Assembly (NCBI GenBank): GCA_035544635.1
Contig: DATKDQ010000424.1
Coordinates: 1-6,898 of the forward strand
From: DATAFT01 sp035544635
GTDB lineage: Bacteria > Acidobacteriota > Thermoanaerobaculia > Multivoradales > Multivoraceae
Direction of reading: 5' to 3'
Length of the DNA stretch: 6,898 nucleotides
The translations under genes were made by a program, and so were the position numbers. The notes under the pieces were generated by a model. That model saw only the letters and a program-made list of their open reading frames with translations, made no database searches and was not told the origin of the DNA. Below, in pieces: positions 1-6,356 of this stretch; the first letter of the stretch is position 1, and each line of letters opens with the position of its first letter.

Positions 1-2
1 CC

Positions 3-1157
3 TCGAGCGGCGGAGCGCAGGACGGACCGCTGGTATCCGAGGCTGACTTCCTCGCCCCGTTGGAGCGTGGCGAGCATCCCGCCGTCTCCGCTCTGACTCG
101 AGAGATCGGCGAGGCGCAGGCCGCCGAGATCGCCGCGCGCACCTTCAGTGCGCCCGAGCTCGGTTTGATTCGTGAGGCTCCCGAAGGCGCCGCCCGCCAG
201 GTCGACGTCACGTTCACCTGGCAGCCGCCGCGACCGGATCGTCGCAGCCTGGCCATCGACGCCGCGGCAGTTGGCACCCGGGCGGCCCAGGCGCGGCTCG
301 CGGTCAGCCGTCGAGCCGTACTCGAGAGTGCGCGCGCAGCGTTCGCGCGTTGGGCGGTCGGGGCCTTGACGGCGCAGGTGCTGGCCGGTCGCGTCGAGGC
401 GCTCGAAGACCTCTCCACTCGCGAGCGCCGCCGCGCCGAGGCCGGCGAGGTCTCCGGGCTCGAGGCGCAGCGCGTCGCCCTCGCCGCGGCGCGAGCGCGC
501 AGCGAGCTGGCGCGCGCCGAGACGGAGCGGACAACGGCGAGCGCCCTCGCCCGCGTCTGGCGCCCGGATCTTCCCTCCGGGGCCGTGCCCGAGCTGCCGG
601 CGCTGCCGGCGCCGCCGCCACTGCCCTTGCCAGATGCACACGCCCATCCGCGAGTCGCGGCGCTCGCGAGCGACCTCGAGCGGGAGCGCATGCTCGAACG
701 CCTCTCTGGCAAGGTCGCGGAGCTGCCAGCGATCGTCGCGGGCTGGCAGCGCCAGGAGTCGGCCGTGGACTCTTTCGACGGCGCCATCCTCGGGCTGTCG
801 TGGCCGCTTCCGATGGTGAATCGCGGCCGCGCGGATCGGGCGGCGGCGCGAGCGCGCGTCGCGTCGCTCGAGGCGCTGCTCGCGTTCACGGAGCTCGAGG
901 TCTCGGCCCAGCGCGAGGCAGCCCTCGATGCCTACACGAGCCTGCGCACCGCCGCGCTCGCCGGGCGCGGGGCGCCGAGCGGCGTCCCCGCCCTCCTCGA
1001 TGCCGCCAACGCTTCCTTCACCGCCGGTGAGACCGACCTCACCGATCTACTCGACACCCTCCGGTCCGCGAGCGAGACCGAGGTCGACGCTCTGGAGCTG
1101 TACGCCGAGGCGCTGGCGGCGCATCGGCGGCTGGAGTCCACCCTAGGAGATCCATGA
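3..1157 (+). CDS. TolC/CzcC-type outer membrane efflux protein, 5'-truncated by window edge
   Basis: The product is the outer-membrane channel subunit of the RND efflux system, a trimeric TolC-like tunnel reaching into the periplasm. The frame is open from the first complete codon at position 3, and the only start-like codon near the edge is a TTG at 60. Starting there would remove any signal peptide, so the true start lies upstream. About 384 residues are present, against a little over 400 in typical CzcC proteins. Two OEP-like repeats are visible. The first begins around nt 90 with an HPAVSAL segment and continues into a long Ala/Arg/Glu-rich helical stretch (nt 290-560). The second begins around nt 645 (HPRVAAL) and includes the family-like GLSWPLP...NRGRADRAAARAR stretch at about nt 790-860. 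The C-terminal helix has the usual AGETDL..LLD pattern (nt 1024-1060). The stop TGA overlaps the ATG of the next gene. Family assignment is confident; metal specificity is inferred from neighbours only. Confidence 0.88.
   Translation, partial: SSGGAQDGPLVSEADFLAPLERGEHPAVSALTREIGEAQAAEIAARTFSAPELGLIREAPEGAARQVDVTFTWQPPRPDRRSLAIDAAAVGTRAAQARLAVSRRAVLESARAAFARWAVGALTAQVLAGRVEALEDLSTRERRRAEAGEVSGLEAQRVALAAARARSELARAETERTTASALARVWRPDLPSGAVPELPALPAPPPLPLPDAHAHPRVAALASDLERERMLERLSGKVAELPAIVAGWQRQESAVDSFDGAILGLSWPLPMVNRGRADRAAARARVASLEALLAFTELEVSAQREAALDAYTSLRTAALAGRGAPSGVPALLDAANASFTAGETDLTDLLDTLRSASETEVDALELYAEALAAHRRLESTLGDP
1145..1150 (+). promoter_or_regulatory. Shine-Dalgarno site for the His-rich lipoprotein gene
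   Basis: AGGAGA lies inside the last codons of the channel gene. It is 3 nt from the ATG at 1154 and 6 nt from the adjacent ATG at 1157. The second ATG therefore has the more normal spacing, and translation may begin there, giving a protein one residue shorter. The ATGA overlap with the channel stop points to coupled translation. Confidence 0.6.
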
Positions 1158-1495
1158 TGAGCCCTCTCGATGTCTCGATTCCCGGAGTCCTCGTTCTCGC
1201 CACGCTCACGTTCTACGCCGCAGCCTGCGGCAGCAGCGCCGACTCCTCTGGAGGCGAAGCCGCTCCGGCAATGGGCGCCGCGCCGAGCCCTACGCCGCAG
1301 TCCGTCGTCTACGAGCCGGCGTACCCCGAAGAGGTTTCGGAGGAGGGGCTGTCGCAGGACGACGTGAGCCAGCAGCAGACCTCACACCGTCACGACGGCA
1401 GCGAAGCACACGCGCACGACGGAGACGACGGCAGTCACACCCACGACGAAAGCGAGACCCACCCGGGCGAGGCGGATCATGGCCATCCGCACTGA
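1154..1495 (+). CDS. Small histidine-rich predicted lipoprotein in RND metal-efflux operon
   Basis: A 113-residue protein that I cannot place in a named family. Residues 11-24 are a hydrophobic segment ending in YAAA-C25, a plausible although non-ideal lipobox (Ala rather than Leu at -3), so the mature protein probably begins at Cys25 as a lipid-anchored periplasmic protein. The n-region has an Asp and no Lys or Arg, which is unusual for an export signal. Residues 26-50 are a Ser/Ala/Pro-rich linker and residues 51-75 an acidic, Gln-containing segment. Residues 78-113 contain ten histidines in HRHD, HAHD and HTHD units plus a terminal HGHPH, mixed with Asp and Glu, which is typical of a divalent-metal binding tail. 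It overlaps the channel gene by 4 nt and the adaptor gene by 17 nt, so it is an integral operon member. The inferred role is a periplasmic Zn/Ni/Co/Cu buffer or a chaperone feeding the adaptor or pump. There is no other start in this frame back to the in-frame stop at 1028-1030. Coding status is well supported by context; function is inference. Confidence 0.8.
   Translation: MMSPLDVSIPGVLVLATLTFYAAACGSSADSSGGEAAPAMGAAPSPTPQSVVYEPAYPEEVSEEGLSQDDVSQQQTSHRHDGSEAHAHDGDDGSHTHDESETHPGEADHGHPH
1391..1447 (+). repeat. Imperfect coding repeat encoding HxHD units
   Basis: The hexamer CACGAC recurs at 1391, 1415 and 1442 (spacings 24 and 27 nt), followed each time by a short acidic/Gly/Ser stretch and the next HxH pair. 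The protein tail seems to have grown by duplication of a unit of about 8-9 residues. Confidence 0.6.
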
Positions 1496-3038
1496 CCGCT
1501 CTGCGGTAGCCCTCGCCTGGCTTCCGCTCGGAGGTCTCTGCCTCACGCTGGTCGGCTGCGGGCGTGCGGAGCCGGCGCGAACCGCAGAGGCTGAGTCGTG
1601 GTCCGTGACCGCCTGGGGAGAGCGCTACGAGGTGTTTCCCGAGGTCGACCCCCTCATCGCCGGCGAGGCGGCCGTCGCGCACACCCATGTCACCGTGCTC
1701 GACGGCTTCGCGCCCCTCGCCATGGGCACGGTGGAGATCGTCCTGCGCGGCGCCGGCGGTGAGGAGAGCTTCGCGGCGTCGACCGCGACGCGCCCGGGCA
1801 TCTTCACCGTCGAGGTTGCGCCTCGAGCCCCCGGCGAGTACGAGCTGCTCTTCCGCATTCGCTCCGCAGCGGGCGACGAGGAGATCGCCGGCGGAGCCGT
1901 TCGCGTCGGTGATCGCCAGACCCCGGGAGGTCCGCTGCGCGCGCCGGCTCCGCGCGGCCCGACCGCCGGCGGCGAGTCGGTGTCGTTTCTCAAGGAGCAA
2001 CAGTGGCAAACGGCGTTCTCCACCGCGTGGGTGCGGCGCGGCGTGATGGCGCAGGCGGTACGCGGCCTCGCCCGCGTGCGACCCCCGGCGGGCGGCGAGG
2101 TGACACTGACCGCGGCGGTCGACGGTGTCGTACAACCGAGCCCCTGGCCCTACCCCGGCCAGGAGGTGAAGCGCGGCGACGTCCTCTTCGAGGTGCTGCC
2201 TCGGGTCGCCAGCGACCGCAGCCTGCCCGAGATCGGCGCCGAGGTCGCAGGGCTCGACGCGGAAGCGGCGACGGCGCGCGCGCGTCTCGCTCGACTCGAG
2301 GAGCTCCTCGCGCTCGAGGCGGTGAGCCGCCGCGAGGTCGAGGAGGCGCGGCTGCGGGTGACCTCGGTCGAGGCGCGGCTCGACGCCCTCCGGCGCGATC
2401 TCGAGGGCGCGCGCGCCGCCCGCGAGGGGCGCGGCGGCGCCACGCACGCCCTGCGCGCGCCCTGGAACGGGAAGGTCGCCGCGGTCGTGGCCTCGCCGGG
2501 CGCCGCGGTGGCGCCCGGGGACGCGCTCGGCCGGCTGGTGCGAGGCGGTCCGGTCTGGGTCGAGGTGGACCTCGCTCCCGACGGCGCCCGGCGCGTCGCC
2601 ACGGAGGGGATTGGGGGGCTGGTGATCCACCTGTCCGAGGGAGAGCCGCTGCGGCTCTCCACCGACCAGGTCCGCCTGGTCTCGCTCGCCCCGGCGGTCG
2701 ACCCGGCGAAGGGGACCGTGGCCACCATCTTCGAGGTCACGGCCCCTGGGCTCATCCTCGGCACCACCGTCGACGCCCAGGTGCTGCTCAGGAGCGACCT
2801 CGAGGGGATCGTCGTCCCGATCACCGCCGTGATCGACGACGGCGGCGTCGCGGTCGCCTACCTGCAGCTCTCGGGCGAGCGCTTCGCGCGCCAGCCCATC
2901 GAGGTCGTCTCGAGGCAGGGGGAGCTCGCCCTGGTCGAGGGCCTCGTCGCCGGTCAACGCCTGGTCATCCGCGGCGGCGACGCCATCCGCCGAGCGAGCC
3001 TGCTGGCGAGCGGCGCCGCAGAGGGGCACGTGCACTAG
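1479..3038 (+). CDS. RND efflux periplasmic adaptor subunit (CzcB/CusB class), lipoprotein with extra N-terminal domain
   Basis: This is the membrane-fusion protein that joins the inner-membrane pump to the outer-membrane channel. Residues 9-26 are hydrophobic and end in LVG-C27, a good lipobox, so it is probably an inner-membrane-anchored lipoprotein. Residues 41-145 form a beta-rich domain (GERYEVFPEV...AHTHVTVLDGFAPL..G) like the Ig/YtkA-like N-terminal region found in some CzcB-type adaptors. The SFLKEQQW..AF segment at 169-180 links it to the core. The barrel-sandwich (lipoyl) halves are at about 205-245 and 322-356. They flank an alpha-helical hairpin at 249-317 whose tip has AVSRREVEEA, the usual channel-contact pattern. 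The beta-barrel and membrane-proximal regions follow (about 357-510), and the tail ends GHVH. At 519 residues it is longer than a minimal adaptor because of the N-terminal domain. No Met-rich N-terminal metal site like that of CusB is seen. The start ATG at 1479 has GAGG at 1469-1472 and overlaps the lipoprotein gene by 17 nt. Confidence 0.93.
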   Translation: MAIRTDRSAVALAWLPLGGLCLTLVGCGRAEPARTAEAESWSVTAWGERYEVFPEVDPLIAGEAAVAHTHVTVLDGFAPLAMGTVEIVLRGAGGEESFAASTATRPGIFTVEVAPRAPGEYELLFRIRSAAGDEEIAGGAVRVGDRQTPGGPLRAPAPRGPTAGGESVSFLKEQQWQTAFSTAWVRRGVMAQAVRGLARVRPPAGGEVTLTAAVDGVVQPSPWPYPGQEVKRGDVLFEVLPRVASDRSLPEIGAEVAGLDAEAATARARLARLEELLALEAVSRREVEEARLRVTSVEARLDALRRDLEGARAAREGRGGATHALRAPWNGKVAAVVASPGAAVAPGDALGRLVRGGPVWVEVDLAPDGARRVATEGIGGLVIHLSEGEPLRLSTDQVRLVSLAPAVDPAKGTVATIFEVTAPGLILGTTVDAQVLLRSDLEGIVVPITAVIDDGGVAVAYLQLSGERFARQPIEVVSRQGELALVEGLVAGQRLVIRGGDAIRRASLLASGAAEGHVH

Positions 3039-3098
3039 AAGTCTTGACCCCCAGGAGTCCTTACAGATGAGTCAAGTTTGGCACCGGGTCAAGACTTC
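3038..3098 (+). repeat. Perfect 13-bp inverted repeat downstream of the adaptor stop
   Basis: The arms are GAAGTCTTGACCC at 3038-3050 and GGGTCAAGACTTC at 3086-3098. They pair perfectly and are separated by 35 nt. The left arm starts on the last base of the adaptor stop codon. The loop holds the Shine-Dalgarno and ATG of the 29-codon frame, plus an extra direct copy of GTCAAG at 3071-3076, 17 nt before the copy in the right arm. It could be an RNA stem exposing the ribosome site, a DNA operator with spaced half-sites, or the ends of a small inserted element. No target-site duplication is visible beside the arms. Confidence 0.8.
3053..3057 (+). promoter_or_regulatory. Shine-Dalgarno site upstream of 29-codon frame
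   Basis: AGGAG sits 9 nt before the ATG at 3067. It is the best ribosome-binding match in the adaptor-pump gap, and it does not serve the pump ATG, which is about 120 nt further on and in another frame. Confidence 0.5.
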
Positions 3099-3156
3099 CG
3101 AGCCGCGCGGCGCAGCCGCGCTTGGCGGGGAGCATCAGCTAGCGGGGCCGTGGTAG
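3067..3156 (+). CDS. Putative 29-residue leader peptide ahead of the pump gene
   Basis: ATG at 3067 opens a frame of 29 codons that begins MSQVWHRVKTSEPRG and ends ...LAGPW with TAG at 3154-3156. It has a proper Shine-Dalgarno at 3053-3057. The peptide resembles no family I know and has no signal or membrane segment. Its stop codon lies at the tip of the 3138-3175 hairpin and 20 nt before the pump ATG. A terminating ribosome would therefore unwind that hairpin and could re-initiate on the pump. The alternative is that it is a chance frame inside an intergenic repeat, since such short frames are common in GC-rich DNA. Confidence 0.3.
   Translation: MSQVWHRVKTSEPRGAAALGGEHQLAGPW
3105..3121 (+). 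repeat. Short GC hairpin, 7-bp arms
   Basis: GCGCGGC (3105-3111) and GCCGCGC (3115-3121) pair perfectly around a 3-nt GCA loop. It lies between the two larger inverted repeats, within the 29-codon frame. In DNA this rich in GC a 7-bp hairpin can arise by chance, but its place in a chain of three structures makes it worth recording. Confidence 0.55.
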
Positions 3157-3175
3157 TGACCACGGACCCGCTAGC
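3138..3175 (+). repeat. Near-perfect 17-bp-arm hairpin directly before the pump start codon
   Basis: The arms are 3138-3154 (GCTAGCGGGGCCGTGGT) and 3159-3175 (ACCACGGACCCGCTAGC), with a 4-nt AGTG loop. Sixteen of seventeen positions pair; the only mismatch is G3147 against A3166. Both outer ends carry the self-complementary hexamer GCTAGC. The right arm ends one base before the ATG at 3177, so in mRNA a very stable stem would stand where the pump's Shine-Dalgarno should be. No run of T follows, so it does not look like an intrinsic terminator. It may be a translational control stem, a transcript-processing or stabilising hairpin, or a REP-like intergenic palindrome. Confidence 0.85.
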
Positions 3176-3176
3176 G

Positions 3177-6100
3177 ATGACACGCCTCGACCGTCTCATC
3201 CGGTTCTCACTCGAGCATCGCCTGCTGGTGCTCGCGGCGGCGGCCCTGCTCCTGGTTCTGGGCACGCTCTGGGTCGCGACCGTGCCGGTCGACATCTTCC
3301 CCGATCTCTCCGCTCCGTCCGTGACGGTGATCACCGAAGCCCCCGGCATGGCTCCCGAGGAGGTGGAGGCGCTGGTCACCTTCCCCATCGAGTCCGCCGT
3401 CAACGGCGCCACCGGCGTCCGCAGGCTGCGCAGCGTTTCCGCCGACGGCATCGCCGTGGTGTGGGTCGAGTTCGAGTGGGGTACCGACATCTTCCAGACG
3501 CGTCAGGTCGTGACCGAGCGCCTGCAGCGCGTCGTGCTGCCGGTGCAGGCGGGGCGGCCGGAGCTCGGCCCAATCAGCTCGATCATGGGCGAGATCACGT
3601 TCATCGCTCTCACCGCCGAGGAGATGTCGCCGATGGACCTGCGCCGGCTCGCGGAGACCGTGGTGCGGCGCAACCTGCTCGCCATACCAGGCATCTCGCA
3701 GGTGGTGCCCATCGGAGGCGAGGTGCGCCAGCTCCAGGTGACGGTGCGGCCCGAAGCCCTGGCCCAGCACGGCGTCGCGCTCGAGGAAGTGCTGGCGGCG
3801 GCGGCGAGCGTCAGCCGCAGCCCGGCGGCGGGCTTCCACGTCGACGGCGGTCAGGAGTACCTGGTGCGGGGGCTCGGCCGAGCGCGCCAACCCGAGGAGG
3901 TCGCCGCCGCCGTGGTGCGCTCGACCGGCGGCGCCCCCCTTCGCCTCGGCGACCTCGCGAGCGTCGGCTGGGGGCCGGAGCCGGCGCGTGGCACCGCGTC
4001 GTACCAGACCCGGCCCGCGGTGATCCTCTCGGTGCAGAAGCAGCCGGGGGCCAACACGCTCCAGCTCACGGCCGAGATCGACCGCGCGCTCGAGCGCCTC
4101 GCGGCGGCGCTGCCGGAGGGGGTGACGATCGAGAAGGAGAACTTCCGCCAGGCCGACTTCATCACGGTCGCCATCCGCAACGTGACGACGGCGCTGCGCG
4201 ACGGGGCGATCCTGGTCATCTTCATCCTGTTCCTCTTCCTGGGAAGCTGGCGGACGACGCTGATCTCGGCGCTCGCCATCCCGCTCGCGCTCCTCGCCGG
4301 AGTCCTCGTGGTGTCGCTTCTCGGCGGCACCCTCAACACCATGACCCTGGGCGGGCTCACCATCGCCATCGGCGCGCTGGTCGACGACGCCATCATCGAC
4401 GTCGAGAACGTGTTCCGGCGCCTGCGGCTCGAAGGCGAGAAGCCGGAGGGACGCCGGCGGCCACCGCTCGAGGTGGTCTGGAGCGCCTCCTCCGAGGTGC
4501 GCAAGGCGATCGTGTTCGCCACCGCCATCATCGTGCTGGTGTTCGTGCCTCTCCTCTTCCTTCCAGGGCTCGAGGGCCGGCTGCTGCGGCCGCTCGGCAT
4601 CGCCTACGCGGCCGCGATCGCCGCCTCGCTCCTGGTCTCCCTCACCGTGACGCCCGTGCTCTGCTCGCTCCTCCTGCCGGGGGCGGCGGTGCTGCGCGCC
4701 CGCGAGCCCTGGCTGCTCCGCACCCTCCATCGCGCCTACGGCCCGAGCCTCGAGCTCTCGCTGCGCCGGCGCGGCCTGGTCCTCGGCGCGACGGCGGTCC
4801 TGCTCGCCGCGGCGGCGGCGATCCTCCCCACCCTGGGCAGGAGCTTCCTCCCCGCCTTCAACGAGGGGTCGCTCACCGTGTCGGCCGTGAGCACGCCGGG
4901 CATCCCGCTCGCCGAGAGCGACGCCTTGGGCCGGCGGGTCGAGGAGGCGCTGCTCGCCTTCCCCGAGGTCGTCTCCACCAGCCGCCGCACCGGACGCGCC
5001 GAGCGAGACGAGCACCTGCAGGGCGTCAACGCCTCCGAGCTGGAGGTCGTCCTCGGCCCGCTCGAAGACGGCCGCGACAAGGAGGAGCTGCTCGCCGAGA
5101 TGCGCCGCGCCGTGGCCACGATTCCGGGCGTCGTCGTCTCCTTCGGCCAGCCCATCAGCCACCGCATCGACCACATGATCTCGGGCTCGCGGACGAACCT
5201 CGCGGTCAAGGTCTACGGCCCGGACCTCGCCGTCCTGCGCAGCGTCGCGGGAGCGGTGGAGGCGACCCTCGCCGAGGTGCCGGGGATCGTCGACCTCTCG
5301 AACCAGGAGCAGGCGGCCATCCCGCAGCTCGTCATCGACTTCGACCGGCGGAGCATGGCCCGCCACGGCCTCTCCCCGGCGGCGGTGGCGCAGGCGGTGG
5401 AGGCGCTGTTTCAGGGCGTCGAAGTGGGCGAGGTGGTGGACCAGGGAATCACCTCGCGGGTGGTCGTACGCTTCGATGAGGAGCTGCGCGCGGCGCGCGA
5501 GCGGCTGCCCGATCTTCCGGTCACGACGCCGGCGGGACACCTCATCCCGCTGCGCGAGATCGCCCAGGTCCGCTTCGATCTCGGTCCCTCCATGGTGCGG
5601 CGCGAGGACGTCGAGCGCGCGGCGATGATCACCGCCAACGTCGCCGGGGCAGACCTCGCCGGCACCGTCGAGCGTGCGCGGCGGGCAGTGGAGCGCTCGG
5701 TCGATCTCCCCACCGGCTACCTGGTCACCTTCGGCGGCCAGTTCGAGGAGGCGAGCCGCGCGATCCGCAACCTCGCGCTCCTCGCCGCGCTGGTCATCGC
5801 CGGAATGTACGGCCTGCTCTACGTCGCCTTCGGCTCCCATCGCGAGACGCTGGTGGTACTGATCAACCTGCCTCTCGCCCTGATCGGCGGGGTCTTCGCG
5901 GTGGCGCTCGGAGACGGCGTGCTCTCGATCGCGACGCTGGTCGGCTTCGTCACCCTGTTCGGCATCGCGACCCGCAACGGCGTGCTGCTGGTCACCCACT
6001 ACCAGCACCTCATGGCGGACGAAGCCCTGAGCGTGGCGGAGGCGGTCCGGCGCGGCTCGCGCGAGCGGCTGGCGCCGATCCTGATGACCGCGCTCACCGC

Positions 6101-6257
6101 GGGCCTCGCCCTCCTTCCGCTGGTGGTGAAGGGCGGTGAACCGGGAAACGAGATCCAGAGCCCGATGGCGGTGGTGATCCTCGGCGGGCTTCTCACCTCC
6201 ACCTTCCTCAACCTGGTGGTGGTGCCGGTGCTCTACGAGCGCTGGGCGCGCGCCTAG
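3177..6257 (+). CDS. RND heavy-metal efflux pump, inner-membrane permease (CzcA/CusA class)
   Basis: A proton-driven RND transporter, trimeric in its family, that exports metal ions from the periplasm or cytoplasm through the adaptor and channel. The ATG at 3177 gives 1026 residues (normal for the class) and a canonical N-terminus, RLIRFSLEHRLLVL. The frame is open further upstream to a TTG at 3078, but those 33 residues lack family character and span the hairpin. Membrane segments lie near 15-36, 340-358, 361-383, 385-408, 443-462, 473-500, 533-554, 864-887, 892-912, 916-942, 965-986 and 997-1021, with two large periplasmic loops between TM1/TM2 and TM7/TM8. The TM4 relay motif is VDDAIIDVEN (402-411). 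D403 and E410 align by eye with the essential CusA Asp405 and Glu412, and extra acids sit at D404 and D408. It lacks the LDFG aspartate of CzcA. The CusA Met673-type position (RID-M) is His666 here, followed by Met667. The substrate is probably a divalent metal, but this is not certain. No clear Shine-Dalgarno precedes the ATG. Confidence 0.95.
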   Translation: MTRLDRLIRFSLEHRLLVLAAAALLLVLGTLWVATVPVDIFPDLSAPSVTVITEAPGMAPEEVEALVTFPIESAVNGATGVRRLRSVSADGIAVVWVEFEWGTDIFQTRQVVTERLQRVVLPVQAGRPELGPISSIMGEITFIALTAEEMSPMDLRRLAETVVRRNLLAIPGISQVVPIGGEVRQLQVTVRPEALAQHGVALEEVLAAAASVSRSPAAGFHVDGGQEYLVRGLGRARQPEEVAAAVVRSTGGAPLRLGDLASVGWGPEPARGTASYQTRPAVILSVQKQPGANTLQLTAEIDRALERLAAALPEGVTIEKENFRQADFITVAIRNVTTALRDGAILVIFILFLFLGSWRTTLISALAIPLALLAGVLVVSLLGGTLNTMTLGGLTIAIGALVDDAIIDVENVFRRLRLEGEKPEGRRRPPLEVVWSASSEVRKAIVFATAIIVLVFVPLLFLPGLEGRLLRPLGIAYAAAIAASLLVSLTVTPVLCSLLLPGAAVLRAREPWLLRTLHRAYGPSLELSLRRRGLVLGATAVLLAAAAAILPTLGRSFLPAFNEGSLTVSAVSTPGIPLAESDALGRRVEEALLAFPEVVSTSRRTGRAERDEHLQGVNASELEVVLGPLEDGRDKEELLAEMRRAVATIPGVVVSFGQPISHRIDHMISGSRTNLAVKVYGPDLAVLRSVAGAVEATLAEVPGIVDLSNQEQAAIPQLVIDFDRRSMARHGLSPAAVAQAVEALFQGVEVGEVVDQGITSRVVVRFDEELRAARERLPDLPVTTPAGHLIPLREIAQVRFDLGPSMVRREDVERAAMITANVAGADLAGTVERARRAVERSVDLPTGYLVTFGGQFEEASRAIRNLALLAALVIAGMYGLLYVAFGSHRETLVVLINLPLALIGGVFAVALGDGVLSIATLVGFVTLFGIATRNGVLLVTHYQHLMADEALSVAEAVRRGSRERLAPILMTALTAGLALLPLVVKGGEPGNEIQSPMAVVILGGLLTSTFLNLVVVPVLYERWARA

Positions 6258-6332
6258 CTCGTGCCGCGCAGCCGGGTACGGGGGAGGACATCCGCCCTCT
6301 GGCTGCAGAGACGGGCCACCGGAGACCTGCCA

Positions 6333-6356
6333 GCGCCGCGGGCACATCCCCGGCGC
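6333..6356 (+). terminator. Possible terminator-like hairpin after the efflux operon, no T tract
   Basis: GCGCCG (6333-6338) pairs with CGGCGC (6351-6356), and GGG (6340-6342) pairs with CCC (6348-6350), leaving C6339 bulged and a CACAT loop. It lies 75 nt after the pump stop. No T-rich stretch follows, so intrinsic termination is doubtful; it may only protect the mRNA 3' end or be a chance GC fold. Confidence 0.25.

Noticed and set aside
60..62. TTG as the true start of the channel gene
   Set aside because: The frame is open to the window edge and a start here would remove the signal peptide, so the gene is simply cut by the window.
1290..3035. A 581-codon minus-strand frame opposite the adaptor gene
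   Set aside because: It is the same GC-driven shadow effect; no recognisable domain, no ribosome site, and it is fully opposed by a well-recognised gene.
3044..3067. TTGACC as a -35 box of an internal promoter
   Set aside because: No -10-like hexamer is found at 16-18 nt spacing, and the motif is explained as part of the inverted repeat.
3138..3175. Intrinsic transcription terminator between adaptor and pump
   Set aside because: No T tract follows the stem; the sequence runs directly into the pump ATG, and adaptor and pump are expected to be co-expressed.
3078..3176. TTG at 3078 as the pump start, adding 33 residues
   Set aside because: The added residues are Arg/Ala-rich, would put a basic non-family extension before TM1, and read through the hairpins; the ATG at 3177 gives the normal N-terminus.
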